Assembly (NCBI RefSeq): GCF_021554725.1
Contig: NZ_JAIZDP010000002.1
Coordinates: forward strand, 1-64,000
Length of the DNA stretch: 64,000 nt
Source: Sinomonas notoginsengisoli
GTDB taxonomy: Bacteria; Actinomycetota; Actinomycetes; Actinomycetales; Micrococcaceae
Reading direction: 5' to 3'
A model generated the notes under the pieces. It saw nothing but the letters and a program-made list of their open reading frames with translations, searched no databases and was not told the DNA's origin. The first letter of the stretch is position 1. Every line of letters starts with the position of its first letter. The translations under genes were made by a program, and so were the position numbers. Shown here in pieces: positions 7,415 to 15,283 of this stretch.

Positions 7415-8038
7415 TCAGCCCTCCTCGGACCCGTCGTTCCCGCGCGCGAGCCGACGCCGCGCGCCGATCCCGAGCGCGGCAAGCAGGCCTACAGCCACGA
7501 CCGCGAACACCACGATGATCCACGGGAACTGCTCAGACTGCACTGCCGGCGCCGCCGGGGGCGTCTGGGCGGTCCCAGGCCGGGATGGCTGGATCTCCGC
7601 CCCGGCTGCAGCGCTCGGCGAGGTCGACGCGCCAGGCACGGCGGCCGGCGTCGTGCCTGCACCACTGCCGGCAGAGGTGGCGGTGAACGTCAAGGTGCCC
7701 TCGATAGGGTGCGAGTCCGAGGAGACCACCCGCCACACCACCTTGTACTCGCCCGCGGGGCCGCCGGGCCGGAGCTTCTGGTGGGCGCTGCGGTCGATCA
7801 CCTGGGGGGCGCCGTCGGCCCAGCTCGTGCCGGACGCATCGGTGACTCGGACCTCGGCGCCGACGCCGAGGGGCGTCTCACTGAAATCAAGGCGCACCTC
7901 GGTGGGGACACTCGCCACGGTGGCGCCCGACGTCGGCGCCGAACCTTCCAGCGCGTCGTGGGCGAACGCTGGGGCCGGGGCCACGAGAATGAGGACAATG
8001 GCGGCGAGCGCAGCCAGCGCGCGTCGGAGGATGTGCAT
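7415..8038 (-). CDS. CopC-type copper-binding protein, membrane-anchored
   Basis: This is a 207-residue exported protein. A signal peptide ends AFA, so the mature chain would begin HDALEGSAPTSG, placing His at the N-terminus as required for the Cu(II) site of CopC. The second site residues appear as SSDSHPIEGTLTF (Asp and His). A Pro/Ser/Ala linker and a C-terminal helix (IIVVFAVVAVGLLAALGIGA) followed by Arg-rich residues anchor it outside the membrane, the layout of YcnJ/YobA-type Gram-positive proteins. No CopD partner is next to it. A GTG one codon upstream of the ATG is possible. Confidence 0.85.
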   Translation of the reverse strand: MHILRRALAALAAIVLILVAPAPAFAHDALEGSAPTSGATVASVPTEVRLDFSETPLGVGAEVRVTDASGTSWADGAPQVIDRSAHQKLRPGGPAGEYKVVWRVVSSDSHPIEGTLTFTATSAGSGAGTTPAAVPGASTSPSAAAGAEIQPSRPGTAQTPPAAPAVQSEQFPWIIVVFAVVAVGLLAALGIGARRRLARGNDGSEEG

Positions 8039-8132
8039 CACACCAGCCTAGGTTTCGACCGAATGTAGAACAACTGGCGAGTAGGATTGACCCGGCCTCA
8101 GGGCCGGCACCACGGACTTGGTCCCTCTTCAT

Positions 8133-8144
8133 CCCCCCCCCCCC
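8133..8144 (+). repeat. 12-C homopolymer tract before purine permease
   Basis: There are twelve consecutive C residues, followed by GCGTACAGGAGCGCCC and the ATG of the NCS2 permease. The tract lies in the leader, 16 bases from the start codon and next to the ribosome site. Homopolymers this long slip easily during replication and sequencing, so the true length may vary among cells or be a sequencing artefact. Confidence 0.8.
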
Positions 8145-8160
8145 GCGTACAGGAGCGCCC

Positions 8161-9594
8161 ATGGCATCGGCAGTCGACCGGTACTTCAAGATCACCGACC
8201 GCGGCTCGACCGTCGGTCGCGAGATCCGCGGTGGCCTCGCGACGTTCTTCGCGCTGAGCTACATTGTGGTCCTGAACCCGCTGATCCTCTCCGGAGCCGA
8301 CGCGGCCGGCAGTCATCTTGGCATTCCGCGTGTCGCAGCGATGACCGCGCTCGTGGGCGGGATCCTGACGATCCTCATGGGCGTGTGGGCCAAGCACCCG
8401 TTCGCGCTGGCCACGGGCCTGGGCGTCAACGCGTTCGTGGCCGTGACGGTGGCCACACACCCGGACGTGACTTGGCCGGACATGATGGGCCTCGTGCTCG
8501 TGGCCGGCGTGGTGATGTTCGTGCTCGTGCTCACCGGCTTCCGCACGGCGGTGTTCAAGGCCGTTCCGGAGGGGCTCAAGACGGCCATCGTGGTGGGCAT
8601 CGGCGTCTTCATCGCCCTGATCGGGCTCGTGAACGCGGGATTCGTGCGCCGCATCCCGGACGCCGCCGGCACCACGGTCCCGCTCGGACTCGGCGATGCC
8701 GGCCGCCTCGTCGGCTGGCCCACTCTCGTGTTCGTCGTCGGGCTCGTGCTCACGATCGCCCTCATGGTCCGCAGGGTCCGTGGCGCGCTGCTCATCGGCA
8801 TCATCGCGGCGACGGTCCTGGCAAACATCGTCGAGATCGCCTTCCACGTGGGCCCCTCCGTTGCTCCTGGACAGGCGCCGAACCCAGCCGGATGGTCCCT
8901 CGTGGTGCCGGGCCTGGGCAACGTGGCACCGGTGGATCTGGGCCTTTTCGGCCAGGCGGACCCGTTCGGTGCGTTCACGCACCTCGGCACGCTCGGGGCG
9001 CTGCTCATGGCGTTCGTGATCCTGCTGAGCATCTTCTTCGACGCGATGGGCACCATGGTGGGCCTGGCCCGCGAGGCCGGGTCGATGACTCCGGACGGCC
9101 AGATTCCCAACGTCGACCGCGTGCTGCTCGTCGACGCGTTCGGCGCGATCGCCGGCGGCGGCACGTCAATCTCGTCGAACCAGATCTTCGTCGAATCGGG
9201 CGCTGGCATCGGCGAGGGCGCCCGCACCGGGTTGGCTTCCGTGGTCACAGGCATCATGCTCCTGCTGGCCATGTTCGCCACGCCGCTGATCAACCTCGTG
9301 CCGTTCGAGGCTGTCGCACCCGCGCTCGTGATCGTGGGCTTCCTCATGTTCCAGCAGGTCGCGAAGATCGACTGGCATGATCTCGGGATCGCGATCCCGG
9401 CGTTCCTCACGATCGGCCTCATGCCCTTCACCTACTCGATCGCCAACGGCCTCGGCGCAGGCTTCATCTCCTACGTCCTCGTGCGCCTGTTCCAGGGGCG
9501 GACGCGGGATATCCATCCGCTCATGTGGGCCGTCGCAGCGGCCTTCCTCATCTTCTTCGGGATCGGTCCCATCGAGAAGCTGCTCGGCTTCTGA
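8161..9594 (+). CDS. NCS2-family purine permease, AzgA type
   Basis: This 477-residue membrane protein with about 14 hydrophobic segments has a length and motifs that fit the AzgA/PbuG branch of NCS2 transporters, proton symporters for adenine, guanine and hypoxanthine. Typical signatures are the opening REIRGGLATFFALSYIVVLN, the segment ATGLGVNAFVAV, FFDAMGTMVGLAREAG in the middle and GGTSISSNQIFVESGAGIGEG, where the Glu and Gly residues shape the substrate site. The ATG follows CAGGAGCG at good spacing. It is a lone gene; purine-riboswitch structure is not evident in the short leader, which is dominated by the C tract. Confidence 0.9.
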   Translation: MASAVDRYFKITDRGSTVGREIRGGLATFFALSYIVVLNPLILSGADAAGSHLGIPRVAAMTALVGGILTILMGVWAKHPFALATGLGVNAFVAVTVATHPDVTWPDMMGLVLVAGVVMFVLVLTGFRTAVFKAVPEGLKTAIVVGIGVFIALIGLVNAGFVRRIPDAAGTTVPLGLGDAGRLVGWPTLVFVVGLVLTIALMVRRVRGALLIGIIAATVLANIVEIAFHVGPSVAPGQAPNPAGWSLVVPGLGNVAPVDLGLFGQADPFGAFTHLGTLGALLMAFVILLSIFFDAMGTMVGLAREAGSMTPDGQIPNVDRVLLVDAFGAIAGGGTSISSNQIFVESGAGIGEGARTGLASVVTGIMLLLAMFATPLINLVPFEAVAPALVIVGFLMFQQVAKIDWHDLGIAIPAFLTIGLMPFTYSIANGLGAGFISYVLVRLFQGRTRDIHPLMWAVAAAFLIFFGIGPIEKLLGF

Positions 9595-9602
9595 ACCTGC
9601 CA

Positions 9603-9638
9603 GCGCGATCCGTGCCATCCGCGCGATCCGTGCCATCC
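9603..9638. repeat. Exact tandem duplication, two 18-bp units
   Basis: GCGCGATCCGTGCCATCC occurs twice with no spacer just past the permease stop. It is non-coding and precedes the terminator hairpin. Probably a slippage duplication; no function is evident. Confidence 0.85.
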
Positions 9639-9651
9639 CTTCCCGGCGCGC

Positions 9652-9682
9652 GGCGCCGTCGTCATAGGCTGACGACGGCGCC
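9652..9682. terminator. Terminator hairpin between NCS2 permease and EF-G2
   Basis: GGCGCCGTCGTC and its exact complement GACGACGGCGCC flank a 7-base loop. It lies about 60 bases past the permease stop and 120 from the end of the convergent EF-G2 gene, so it may serve both. There is no T-run. Confidence 0.6.
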
Positions 9683-9804
9683 GCGGCCCCTCGGCGCTCA
9701 TCCGGCTTGCCGTACGAGCCTTCCTGGAGCTCGAGCCGGGCGCCGCTGCACGCGTGGATGCGCGCGATGACCGGGCGCAAGAGGCCAGCGGCGGCAGCAA
9801 GAAT

Positions 9805-11955
9805 TCACCGGGCCACGGGGTCGTGCCGCAGGTACTCCCGGCGGAAGGTCCCTGTGCCCGCGGTGAGGCCGCGGAGCTCGACGGCGTAGCGCAGCAGCTC
9901 TGCGTCGGGCACCTCGGCCGAGATGTCCGTGAGCTCCCCGCCTGAGGAGACCGTGCCTGTGAGCCTGCCCCGCCGGGAGGAGAGGTCGCTCATGACCGCC
10001 CCCACATAGTCGTCCGGGACACTGATGGTCACCGATGAAACGGGCTCGAGCAGCTGGATCCGAGTCGCCGCGGCGGCCTCGCGCAGGGCAAGGGCCCCGG
10101 CCGCTTGGAACGCGGCGTCAGAGGAATCGACGCTGTGGGTCTTGCCGCCCACGAGCGTGACCTTGATGTCCACCACGGGAAAGCCCTCCGCGACGCCTTT
10201 GGCCATCTGCGCTCGGACGCCCTTCTCGACCGACTCGATGAAGGTCTTCGGGATCACCCCGCCCACGATCCGGTCCACGAACTCGAAGCCCCCGCCCCGC
10301 TCTAGCGGCTCGACTTCGATGTCGCAGATGGCATACTGCCCGTGGCCGCCGGACTGCTTGACATGCCGCCCATGCCCGCTCGCGGCGGCGGCGAACGTCT
10401 CGCGCAGAGAAGTGACGACGTCCACCGTCTGCAGCTTGACACCTTGCTCCCGGAGCCGGTCGAGCACCACATCCGCGTGCGCCTCGCCCATGCACCACAG
10501 GACCAGCTGGTGCGTCTCGCCGTTCCGCTCAACCCGGAGGGTCGGGTCCCCAGCCGCAACCTTCGCGAGGCTCTTGGCGAGGGCATCCTCGTCACCATGC
10601 GAGGCCGCCTCGATCGCCACCGGCATGAGCGGCTCGGGCATATCCCACGGCGCAACCAGCATGGGGGTGTCCTTGGCGGACACCGTGTCCCCGGTCTCCG
10701 CACCGAGACGCGCGACAGCGCACAGGTCCCCCGCCACCGCATACGGTGCAGCCTGCAGGGTCGCACCGAACGGTGTGTAGAGGTGGCCGAGGCGCTCGTC
10801 CGCGTCGTGGTCCGGGTGGCCGCGCTCGGCGAGGCCGTGTCCGGCCACGTGCACCGGGGTGTCCTCGCGCAGGGTCCCGGAGAACAGCCGCACGAGGCAC
10901 ACGCGGCCCAGGAACGGGTCCACCGTGGTCCGCACGACCTCGCCCACGAGCGGGCCATCCGGATCGCAGCGCAGCCCCTTGACAGGCTTGCCGTCGAGGT
11001 CCGTCACGGGGGGCACCGCGTGCTCCACGGGAGACGGGAAGCCGCGCCGGAGCACCTCGAGCACCTCGGCCGTGCCAATGCCGCCCGTGCCGGCACCGAG
11101 GGCAGAAGTAGGCACCACGGGGAAGAACGAGCCCTGGGAGACGGCCTTCTCGAGGTCGCCGATGATCGTCTCGATGTCAATGTCCTCGCCGCCGAGATAG
11201 CGGTCCATGAGGGTCTCGTCCTCGCTCTCGGCGATGATCCCCTCGATGAGCGCCCCGCGCGCCTCGTCCCAGCCCGCAATCTCCTCTGGCAGTCCCGGCC
11301 GCATCTCCGGCATCTGGGCGACGCCGGACGAGGCGGCTCCCGATGATCCCGCCGAGTAGTCCGAGACGGTCCGGGTGAGCAGGCCGAGCAGACCGGTCAA
11401 CGCGCCCTCGGACGTCACCGGCACGTACAGCGGGAGCACCGATTCCCCGAACGCGGCCTGACAACGAGCGAGCGCGGCGTAGTAGTCCGCCCGCGGGTGG
11501 TCGAGCTTGCTGATCACGACGGCGCGGGGCATGCCCACGCGCTCGCACTCGCCCCACAGGGCAATCGTCGCGGCGTCGATGTCCTCAGCGGCGGAGACCA
11601 CGAACAGGGCACCGTCCGCCGCACGGAGCCCTGCGCGCAGCTCGCCCACGAAGTCCGCGTACCCGGGGGTGTCGAGCAGATTGACCTTGACCTCGCCGGA
11701 CATGACCGGGGCAACGGACAAGGTCACGGAGCGCTGCTGGTGCACGGCCGCTGGGTCGGAATCGCTCACGGTGGTGCCGTCAGCGATGGTTCCCATGCGG
11801 CCGATCGCCCCGGTCGAGGCCAAGATCGCCTCAAGCAGGATGGTCTTGCCTGCGCCCGAGTGGCCTACGAGAGCCACATTCCGGATCATCTCTGAGCGGT
11901 TCACCGTCGCCGCGGCGGCGCCCTTCGGCGAAGCGGTGGTGCCTTTGCCCGACAT
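9805..11955 (-). CDS. Elongation factor G-like protein (EF-G2)
   Basis: This 716-residue translational GTPase has the five-domain EF-G layout. G1 is GHSGAGKT (residues 31-38), the switch region carries HQQRSVTLS, G3 is DTPGYADFVGE and G4 reads SKLD at 149-152 instead of NKxD. Domains III-V follow, with domain IV around the segment ending GHGRHVKQSGGHGQY. The variant switch and G4 mark the EF-G2/FusA2 paralogue of actinobacteria, not the main EF-G encoded beside EF-Tu; mycobacterial EF-G2 binds GTP but is reported not to support translocation. Start and spacing are good (GAGGAACAC before ATG). It diverges from hutG. Confidence 0.88.
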   Translation of the reverse strand: MSGKGTTASPKGAAAATVNRSEMIRNVALVGHSGAGKTILLEAILASTGAIGRMGTIADGTTVSDSDPAAVHQQRSVTLSVAPVMSGEVKVNLLDTPGYADFVGELRAGLRAADGALFVVSAAEDIDAATIALWGECERVGMPRAVVISKLDHPRADYYAALARCQAAFGESVLPLYVPVTSEGALTGLLGLLTRTVSDYSAGSSGAASSGVAQMPEMRPGLPEEIAGWDEARGALIEGIIAESEDETLMDRYLGGEDIDIETIIGDLEKAVSQGSFFPVVPTSALGAGTGGIGTAEVLEVLRRGFPSPVEHAVPPVTDLDGKPVKGLRCDPDGPLVGEVVRTTVDPFLGRVCLVRLFSGTLREDTPVHVAGHGLAERGHPDHDADERLGHLYTPFGATLQAAPYAVAGDLCAVARLGAETGDTVSAKDTPMLVAPWDMPEPLMPVAIEAASHGDEDALAKSLAKVAAGDPTLRVERNGETHQLVLWCMGEAHADVVLDRLREQGVKLQTVDVVTSLRETFAAAASGHGRHVKQSGGHGQYAICDIEVEPLERGGGFEFVDRIVGGVIPKTFIESVEKGVRAQMAKGVAEGFPVVDIKVTLVGGKTHSVDSSDAAFQAAGALALREAAAATRIQLLEPVSSVTISVPDDYVGAVMSDLSSRRGRLTGTVSSGGELTDISAEVPDAELLRYAVELRGLTAGTGTFRREYLRHDPVAR

Positions 11956-12130
11956 GTGTTCCTCCTGGTCATCTTCCCCAGTCAGCAGCGTCGATGCCCC
12001 TATCCTGCCCCTCGGGGAGCGTTCAGGCGAGGGACATCAGGCACCAATCTCGGGCATCCAGTACGGAGTGCCGGACACGCACGGCCGTGGGCTCTGGCGC
12101 GATGGGGTGCGGATGCGGTGTGCTGGGTGG

Positions 12131-13144
12131 ATGAGCGAAGCTCCTGTCCCCCCCGCGACAGTCGACATCCCCTGTGAGCCGTGGATGGGCCGCGACGACG
12201 GCGACTCCCCCGAACACCGCCGCTGGTGGCAGGCCGTGATGCCGTACTCGCCCGAGGCGGTGGCCGCGGCTCTCGCTCGGCCAGGGCGGGAGGCGCACGA
12301 CGGCGAGCGGCGGGCTCCGGCGGTGCTGCTCGGCTTTCGCTCCGAGGAGGGGGTACGGCGCAACAAGGGCCGTCTTGGTACGGCCGAGGGCCCCGGTGCC
12401 ATCCGGGCCGCGCTCGGCCCGCTCGCGTTCCACCTCGACCGCGAGGTGTTCGACGCCGGGGACGTCTCCGTGGTGACGGGCGGGGACGAGTTCCCGGGCG
12501 ACCTCGAAGGCGGCCAGGAACGCTTCGGCTCGGTGCTCGCCGCGGCGCTCGACGCCGGCGCGCTCACGGTGGGGCTCGGGGGCGGCCACGAGACCGCGTT
12601 CGCGAGCTACCTCGGGGTCGCTGAGTCGGAGCGCTCGGGTGGTGCGCGCCTTGGGGTGCTCAATCTCGACGCGCACTTCGACCTCCGTGCCGAGGACCAT
12701 GCGACCTCCGGCACACCGTTCCTGCAGATGGCCCGCGCCGAGGCCGGCGAGGGGAGGGACCTGCAGTACGCCGCCATCGGCATCTCCCGGCCCAACAACA
12801 CGCGGGCACTGTTCGAGCGGGCCGACGCGCTCAACGTCCGCTACCTCCTCGACGAGTACACGACCCGGCAGACCGCAGAGGCGTTCGTCGAGGACTTCCT
12901 CGCCGACCTCGACGCCGTCTACCTGACCATCGACCTCGACGTGCTCCCCGCGGACGCAGCTCCCGGGGTATCCGCCCCCGCCGCGGTGGGCGTGCCGCTG
13001 CCGGTGATCATCGCCGTCGTGCGCCGGGTGGCCGCGAGCGGGAAGCTGCTCCACGCTGACATCGCCGAACTGAACCCGGCCTTCGATATCGATGGCCGCA
13101 CGGCGCGAGTCGCCGCACGGCTCGTGGACACGATTCTGGGCTGA
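12131..13144 (+). CDS. hutG: Formimidoylglutamase
   Basis: This 337-residue ureohydrolase-fold enzyme would cut N-formimidoyl-L-glutamate into glutamate and formamide, the last histidine-utilisation step. Mn-binding motifs are all present: GLGGGHETAFASY, LNLDAHFDLR and TIDLDVLPAD, with the C-terminal HADIAELNP. The DAHFD and D-L-D-V-L-P spacing fits HutG better than arginase or agmatinase. The chosen ATG gives the usual length; the frame is open far upstream only because it is antisense to EF-G2. The ribosome site is weak. Context supports the call, because hutH and hutU lie just beyond, on the opposite strand. Confidence 0.88.
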   Translation: MSEAPVPPATVDIPCEPWMGRDDGDSPEHRRWWQAVMPYSPEAVAAALARPGREAHDGERRAPAVLLGFRSEEGVRRNKGRLGTAEGPGAIRAALGPLAFHLDREVFDAGDVSVVTGGDEFPGDLEGGQERFGSVLAAALDAGALTVGLGGGHETAFASYLGVAESERSGGARLGVLNLDAHFDLRAEDHATSGTPFLQMARAEAGEGRDLQYAAIGISRPNNTRALFERADALNVRYLLDEYTTRQTAEAFVEDFLADLDAVYLTIDLDVLPADAAPGVSAPAAVGVPLPVIIAVVRRVAASGKLLHADIAELNPAFDIDGRTARVAARLVDTILG

Positions 13145-13157
13145 TCGGCGGCAGCAG

Positions 13158-13192
13158 AGGAGGCCCGCACCTGTCTGTGGTGCGGGCCTCCT
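13158..13192. terminator. Terminator between hutG and small conserved gene
   Basis: AGGAGGCCCGCACC and GGTGCGGGCCTCCT form a perfect 14-bp stem with a 7-base loop, 14 bases after the hutG stop and 40 from the end of the convergent small gene. It is very stable and well placed for both. Confidence 0.75.
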
Positions 13193-13232
13193 GCACGTTG
13201 CAGGCCTCGCCAGGGGCAGCTGCAGCTGGTAC

Positions 13233-13469
13233 TCAGCCGCGGCGGACAATCACCCCATCAGACTTGAGGCACAGCTGGCGGTCGTGCGGGCCGTCCGAGT
13301 GGATCCACATGACGTTTCCGCTCAGCGAGACCTCCTCGACCGTTCCGCGGGACACGACCTGCGCGTGCCTCAAGACCTCAACAACTTCCCCCACCGCGAG
13401 CTCAGCCCAGTTCTCCACTGGCGCCTGGTAGGCGCCCCGTCGGGACACGACCGCTCCACGTGCCTTCAT
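13233..13469 (-). CDS. Small conserved protein, unknown function
   Basis: This 78-residue soluble protein is not assigned to a known family. It opens with basic residues (MKARGAVVSRRGAYQAP) and continues as alternating beta-type segments: VGEVVEVLRHAQVVSRGTVE, VSLSGNVMWIHSDG and RQLCLKSDGVIVRR. The repeated V-x-V-x pattern and GTVEEVS suggest a small SH3-like or beta-barrel fold; this is inference. An AGGAGT site is well spaced before the ATG, and a promoter-like element lies about 135-160 bases upstream, so it looks like a real, separately transcribed gene. It sits between hutG and hutH, but a histidine-related role is unproven. Confidence 0.65.
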   Translation of the reverse strand: MKARGAVVSRRGAYQAPVENWAELAVGEVVEVLRHAQVVSRGTVEEVSLSGNVMWIHSDGPHDRQLCLKSDGVIVRRG

Positions 13470-13603
13470 TGCTCTCCACTCCTTTGTGTAGATCATCAGC
13501 AAAACGTCGTTCTTCCGGGTTGCAGGTTCCGCGCTTGATGCCCCCCCAGTGTCCGCCTGCGACGGCCGACTCCTCGTTTCTATCGACTTCTGCGGCGCGT
13601 CGC

Positions 13604-13631
13604 CATGTAGGGTTCGACCACGGTTTGCCAA
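13604..13631 (-). promoter_or_regulatory. Candidate promoter for the small conserved gene
   Basis: On the minus strand TTGGCA, 16 bases and TACATG resemble a primary-sigma promoter pointing at the 78-codon gene, giving a leader of roughly 130 bases. It lies in the gap after the end of hutH, which has no other coding signal. The -10 match is only fair. Confidence 0.35.
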
Positions 13632-13668
13632 AACCGCTGTGCAGTCCGACAGCACCCCCAAGCGTGGG

Positions 13669-15270
13669 TCAGCGGAGGCCGCCGACGGCGGCACTCACGG
13701 CCGCGAGGAACTCGCCACCAGCAAGGGTTTGGTCCGCTGCCTCGAGCTCCGGGGACATGAACCGGTCCGTGCCAGGGCCGGGGACCGACCGGCGGAGCAC
13801 CTCGATAGCAGCCGCGCCGCCCGGCCCGGGGACCAGCGCGCCGTCGGACACCTCGCGGCGGATGTCGATCGCGCGGGCCGCCGTCACGAGCTCGATGGCG
13901 AGGACGCGGCGCAGGTTCTCGACAGCCTTGCGTAGCTTGCGCGCGGCATGCCAGCCCATGGACACGTGGTCCTCCTGCATCGCGGAGCTGGGGATCGAGT
14001 CCACGGACGCAGGGACGGCCAGCCGCTTGCAGTCCGAGACAAGCCCGGCCTGCGTGTACTGCGCGATCATGAGGCCCGAGTCCACGCCCGGATCATGCGC
14101 CAGGAACGCCGGGAGTCCGTGGGAGCGCGCCGGATCCAGCATGCGGTCGGTGCGGCGCTCGGACATCGAGGCCAGGTCCGCGACCGCGATCGCGAGGAAG
14201 TCCAGCACATACGCCACCGGGGCACCGTGGAAGTTGCCGTTGCTGGAAACTCGCCCGTCGGGAAGGACCACCGGGTTGTCGATCGCCGCCGCGAGCTCCC
14301 GCTCGGCCACGGCGTCGGCGTGGGCGATCGTGTCACGGACGGCGCCGGCCACCTGCGGGGCGCAGCGCAGCGAGTAGGCGTCCTGGACGCGGTTGTCCCC
14401 GAGCTTGTGGGACTCGACGATCTTCGAATCGCGCAGCATCGCAAGCATGTTCGCGGCCGAGTCCGCCTGCCCCGGGTGCGGGCGCAGCGGGGCGTGTAGT
14501 TCGGGGAGGAACACCTGATCTGTACCCATGAGTCCGTCCACGGACAGCGCGGCCGTCACGTCCGCGGTCTTCACGAGCTGCCTGAGATCCGCGAGCGCCA
14601 TGAGCAGCATGCCGAGCATGCCTTCGGTGCCGTTGACGAGCGCCAGGCCCTCCTTCACCGCCAGGACGATTGGCTCGATGCCGTGCGCGGCGAGCAGCTC
14701 CGAAACGGGACGCTCGCCGGGGCCGCCGAACCGCTCGCCGTCGGGCCCGAAGGCCTCCCCCTCGCCCATGAGCACGAGCGCCACATGCGAAAGCGGGGCG
14801 AGGTCGCCGGAGCAGCCGAGTGAGCCGAACTCGCGGATCACGGGGGTGATGCCCGTGTTGAGGAAGGCGACGAACGTCTCGAGGATCACCGGGCGCACGC
14901 CGGTGCGGCCGGACGCGAGGGTCTTGGCGCGCAGGAGCATGAGCGCGCGGGCCACCTCGGTCTCGACCGCTGGGCCCATGCCGGCGGCATGCGAACGGAT
15001 GAGGGACTTCTGCAGCTGCGTCCGCTTCTCCTGCGGGATATGCAGGTTGGCCAGTGCGCCAAAACCCGTCGAGATGCCGTAGGCCGGTGTCTCGGACGCG
15101 GCGAGCGCCTCCACGTGGGCACGGACGCGGGCGACGGCGTCGAGCGCCTCGGGCGCGACCGTTACCTTCGCGCCGTGGCGGGCGACCGCGACGACGTCTT
15201 CGGCCGTGAGCCCGTGCGTGGAGAGGGTCACCTCGGTAGGGAGGCGGGTTTCGGGAGCGGTGAGTGTCAT
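13669..15270 (-). CDS. hutH: Histidine ammonia-lyase
   Basis: This 533-residue member of the MIO-dependent aromatic amino acid lyase family converts L-histidine to urocanate and ammonia. The MIO-forming tripeptide region reads GSLGCSGDLAPLSH, so the classic Ala-Ser-Gly is Cys153-Ser154-Gly155; the Ser that becomes the electrophile is kept. Other conserved segments are YGISTGFGALAN near the start (catalytic Tyr), QDAYSLRCAPQV and the late SSNGNFHGAPVAY. The gene starts 13 bases after the hutU stop, with AGGTGTT before ATG, so hutU-hutH form one transcript on the minus strand. Confidence 0.95.
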   Translation of the reverse strand: MTLTAPETRLPTEVTLSTHGLTAEDVVAVARHGAKVTVAPEALDAVARVRAHVEALAASETPAYGISTGFGALANLHIPQEKRTQLQKSLIRSHAAGMGPAVETEVARALMLLRAKTLASGRTGVRPVILETFVAFLNTGITPVIREFGSLGCSGDLAPLSHVALVLMGEGEAFGPDGERFGGPGERPVSELLAAHGIEPIVLAVKEGLALVNGTEGMLGMLLMALADLRQLVKTADVTAALSVDGLMGTDQVFLPELHAPLRPHPGQADSAANMLAMLRDSKIVESHKLGDNRVQDAYSLRCAPQVAGAVRDTIAHADAVAERELAAAIDNPVVLPDGRVSSNGNFHGAPVAYVLDFLAIAVADLASMSERRTDRMLDPARSHGLPAFLAHDPGVDSGLMIAQYTQAGLVSDCKRLAVPASVDSIPSSAMQEDHVSMGWHAARKLRKAVENLRRVLAIELVTAARAIDIRREVSDGALVPGPGGAAAIEVLRRSVPGPGTDRFMSPELEAADQTLAGGEFLAAVSAAVGGLR

Positions 15271-15283
15271 GTCAGGTGTTCCT

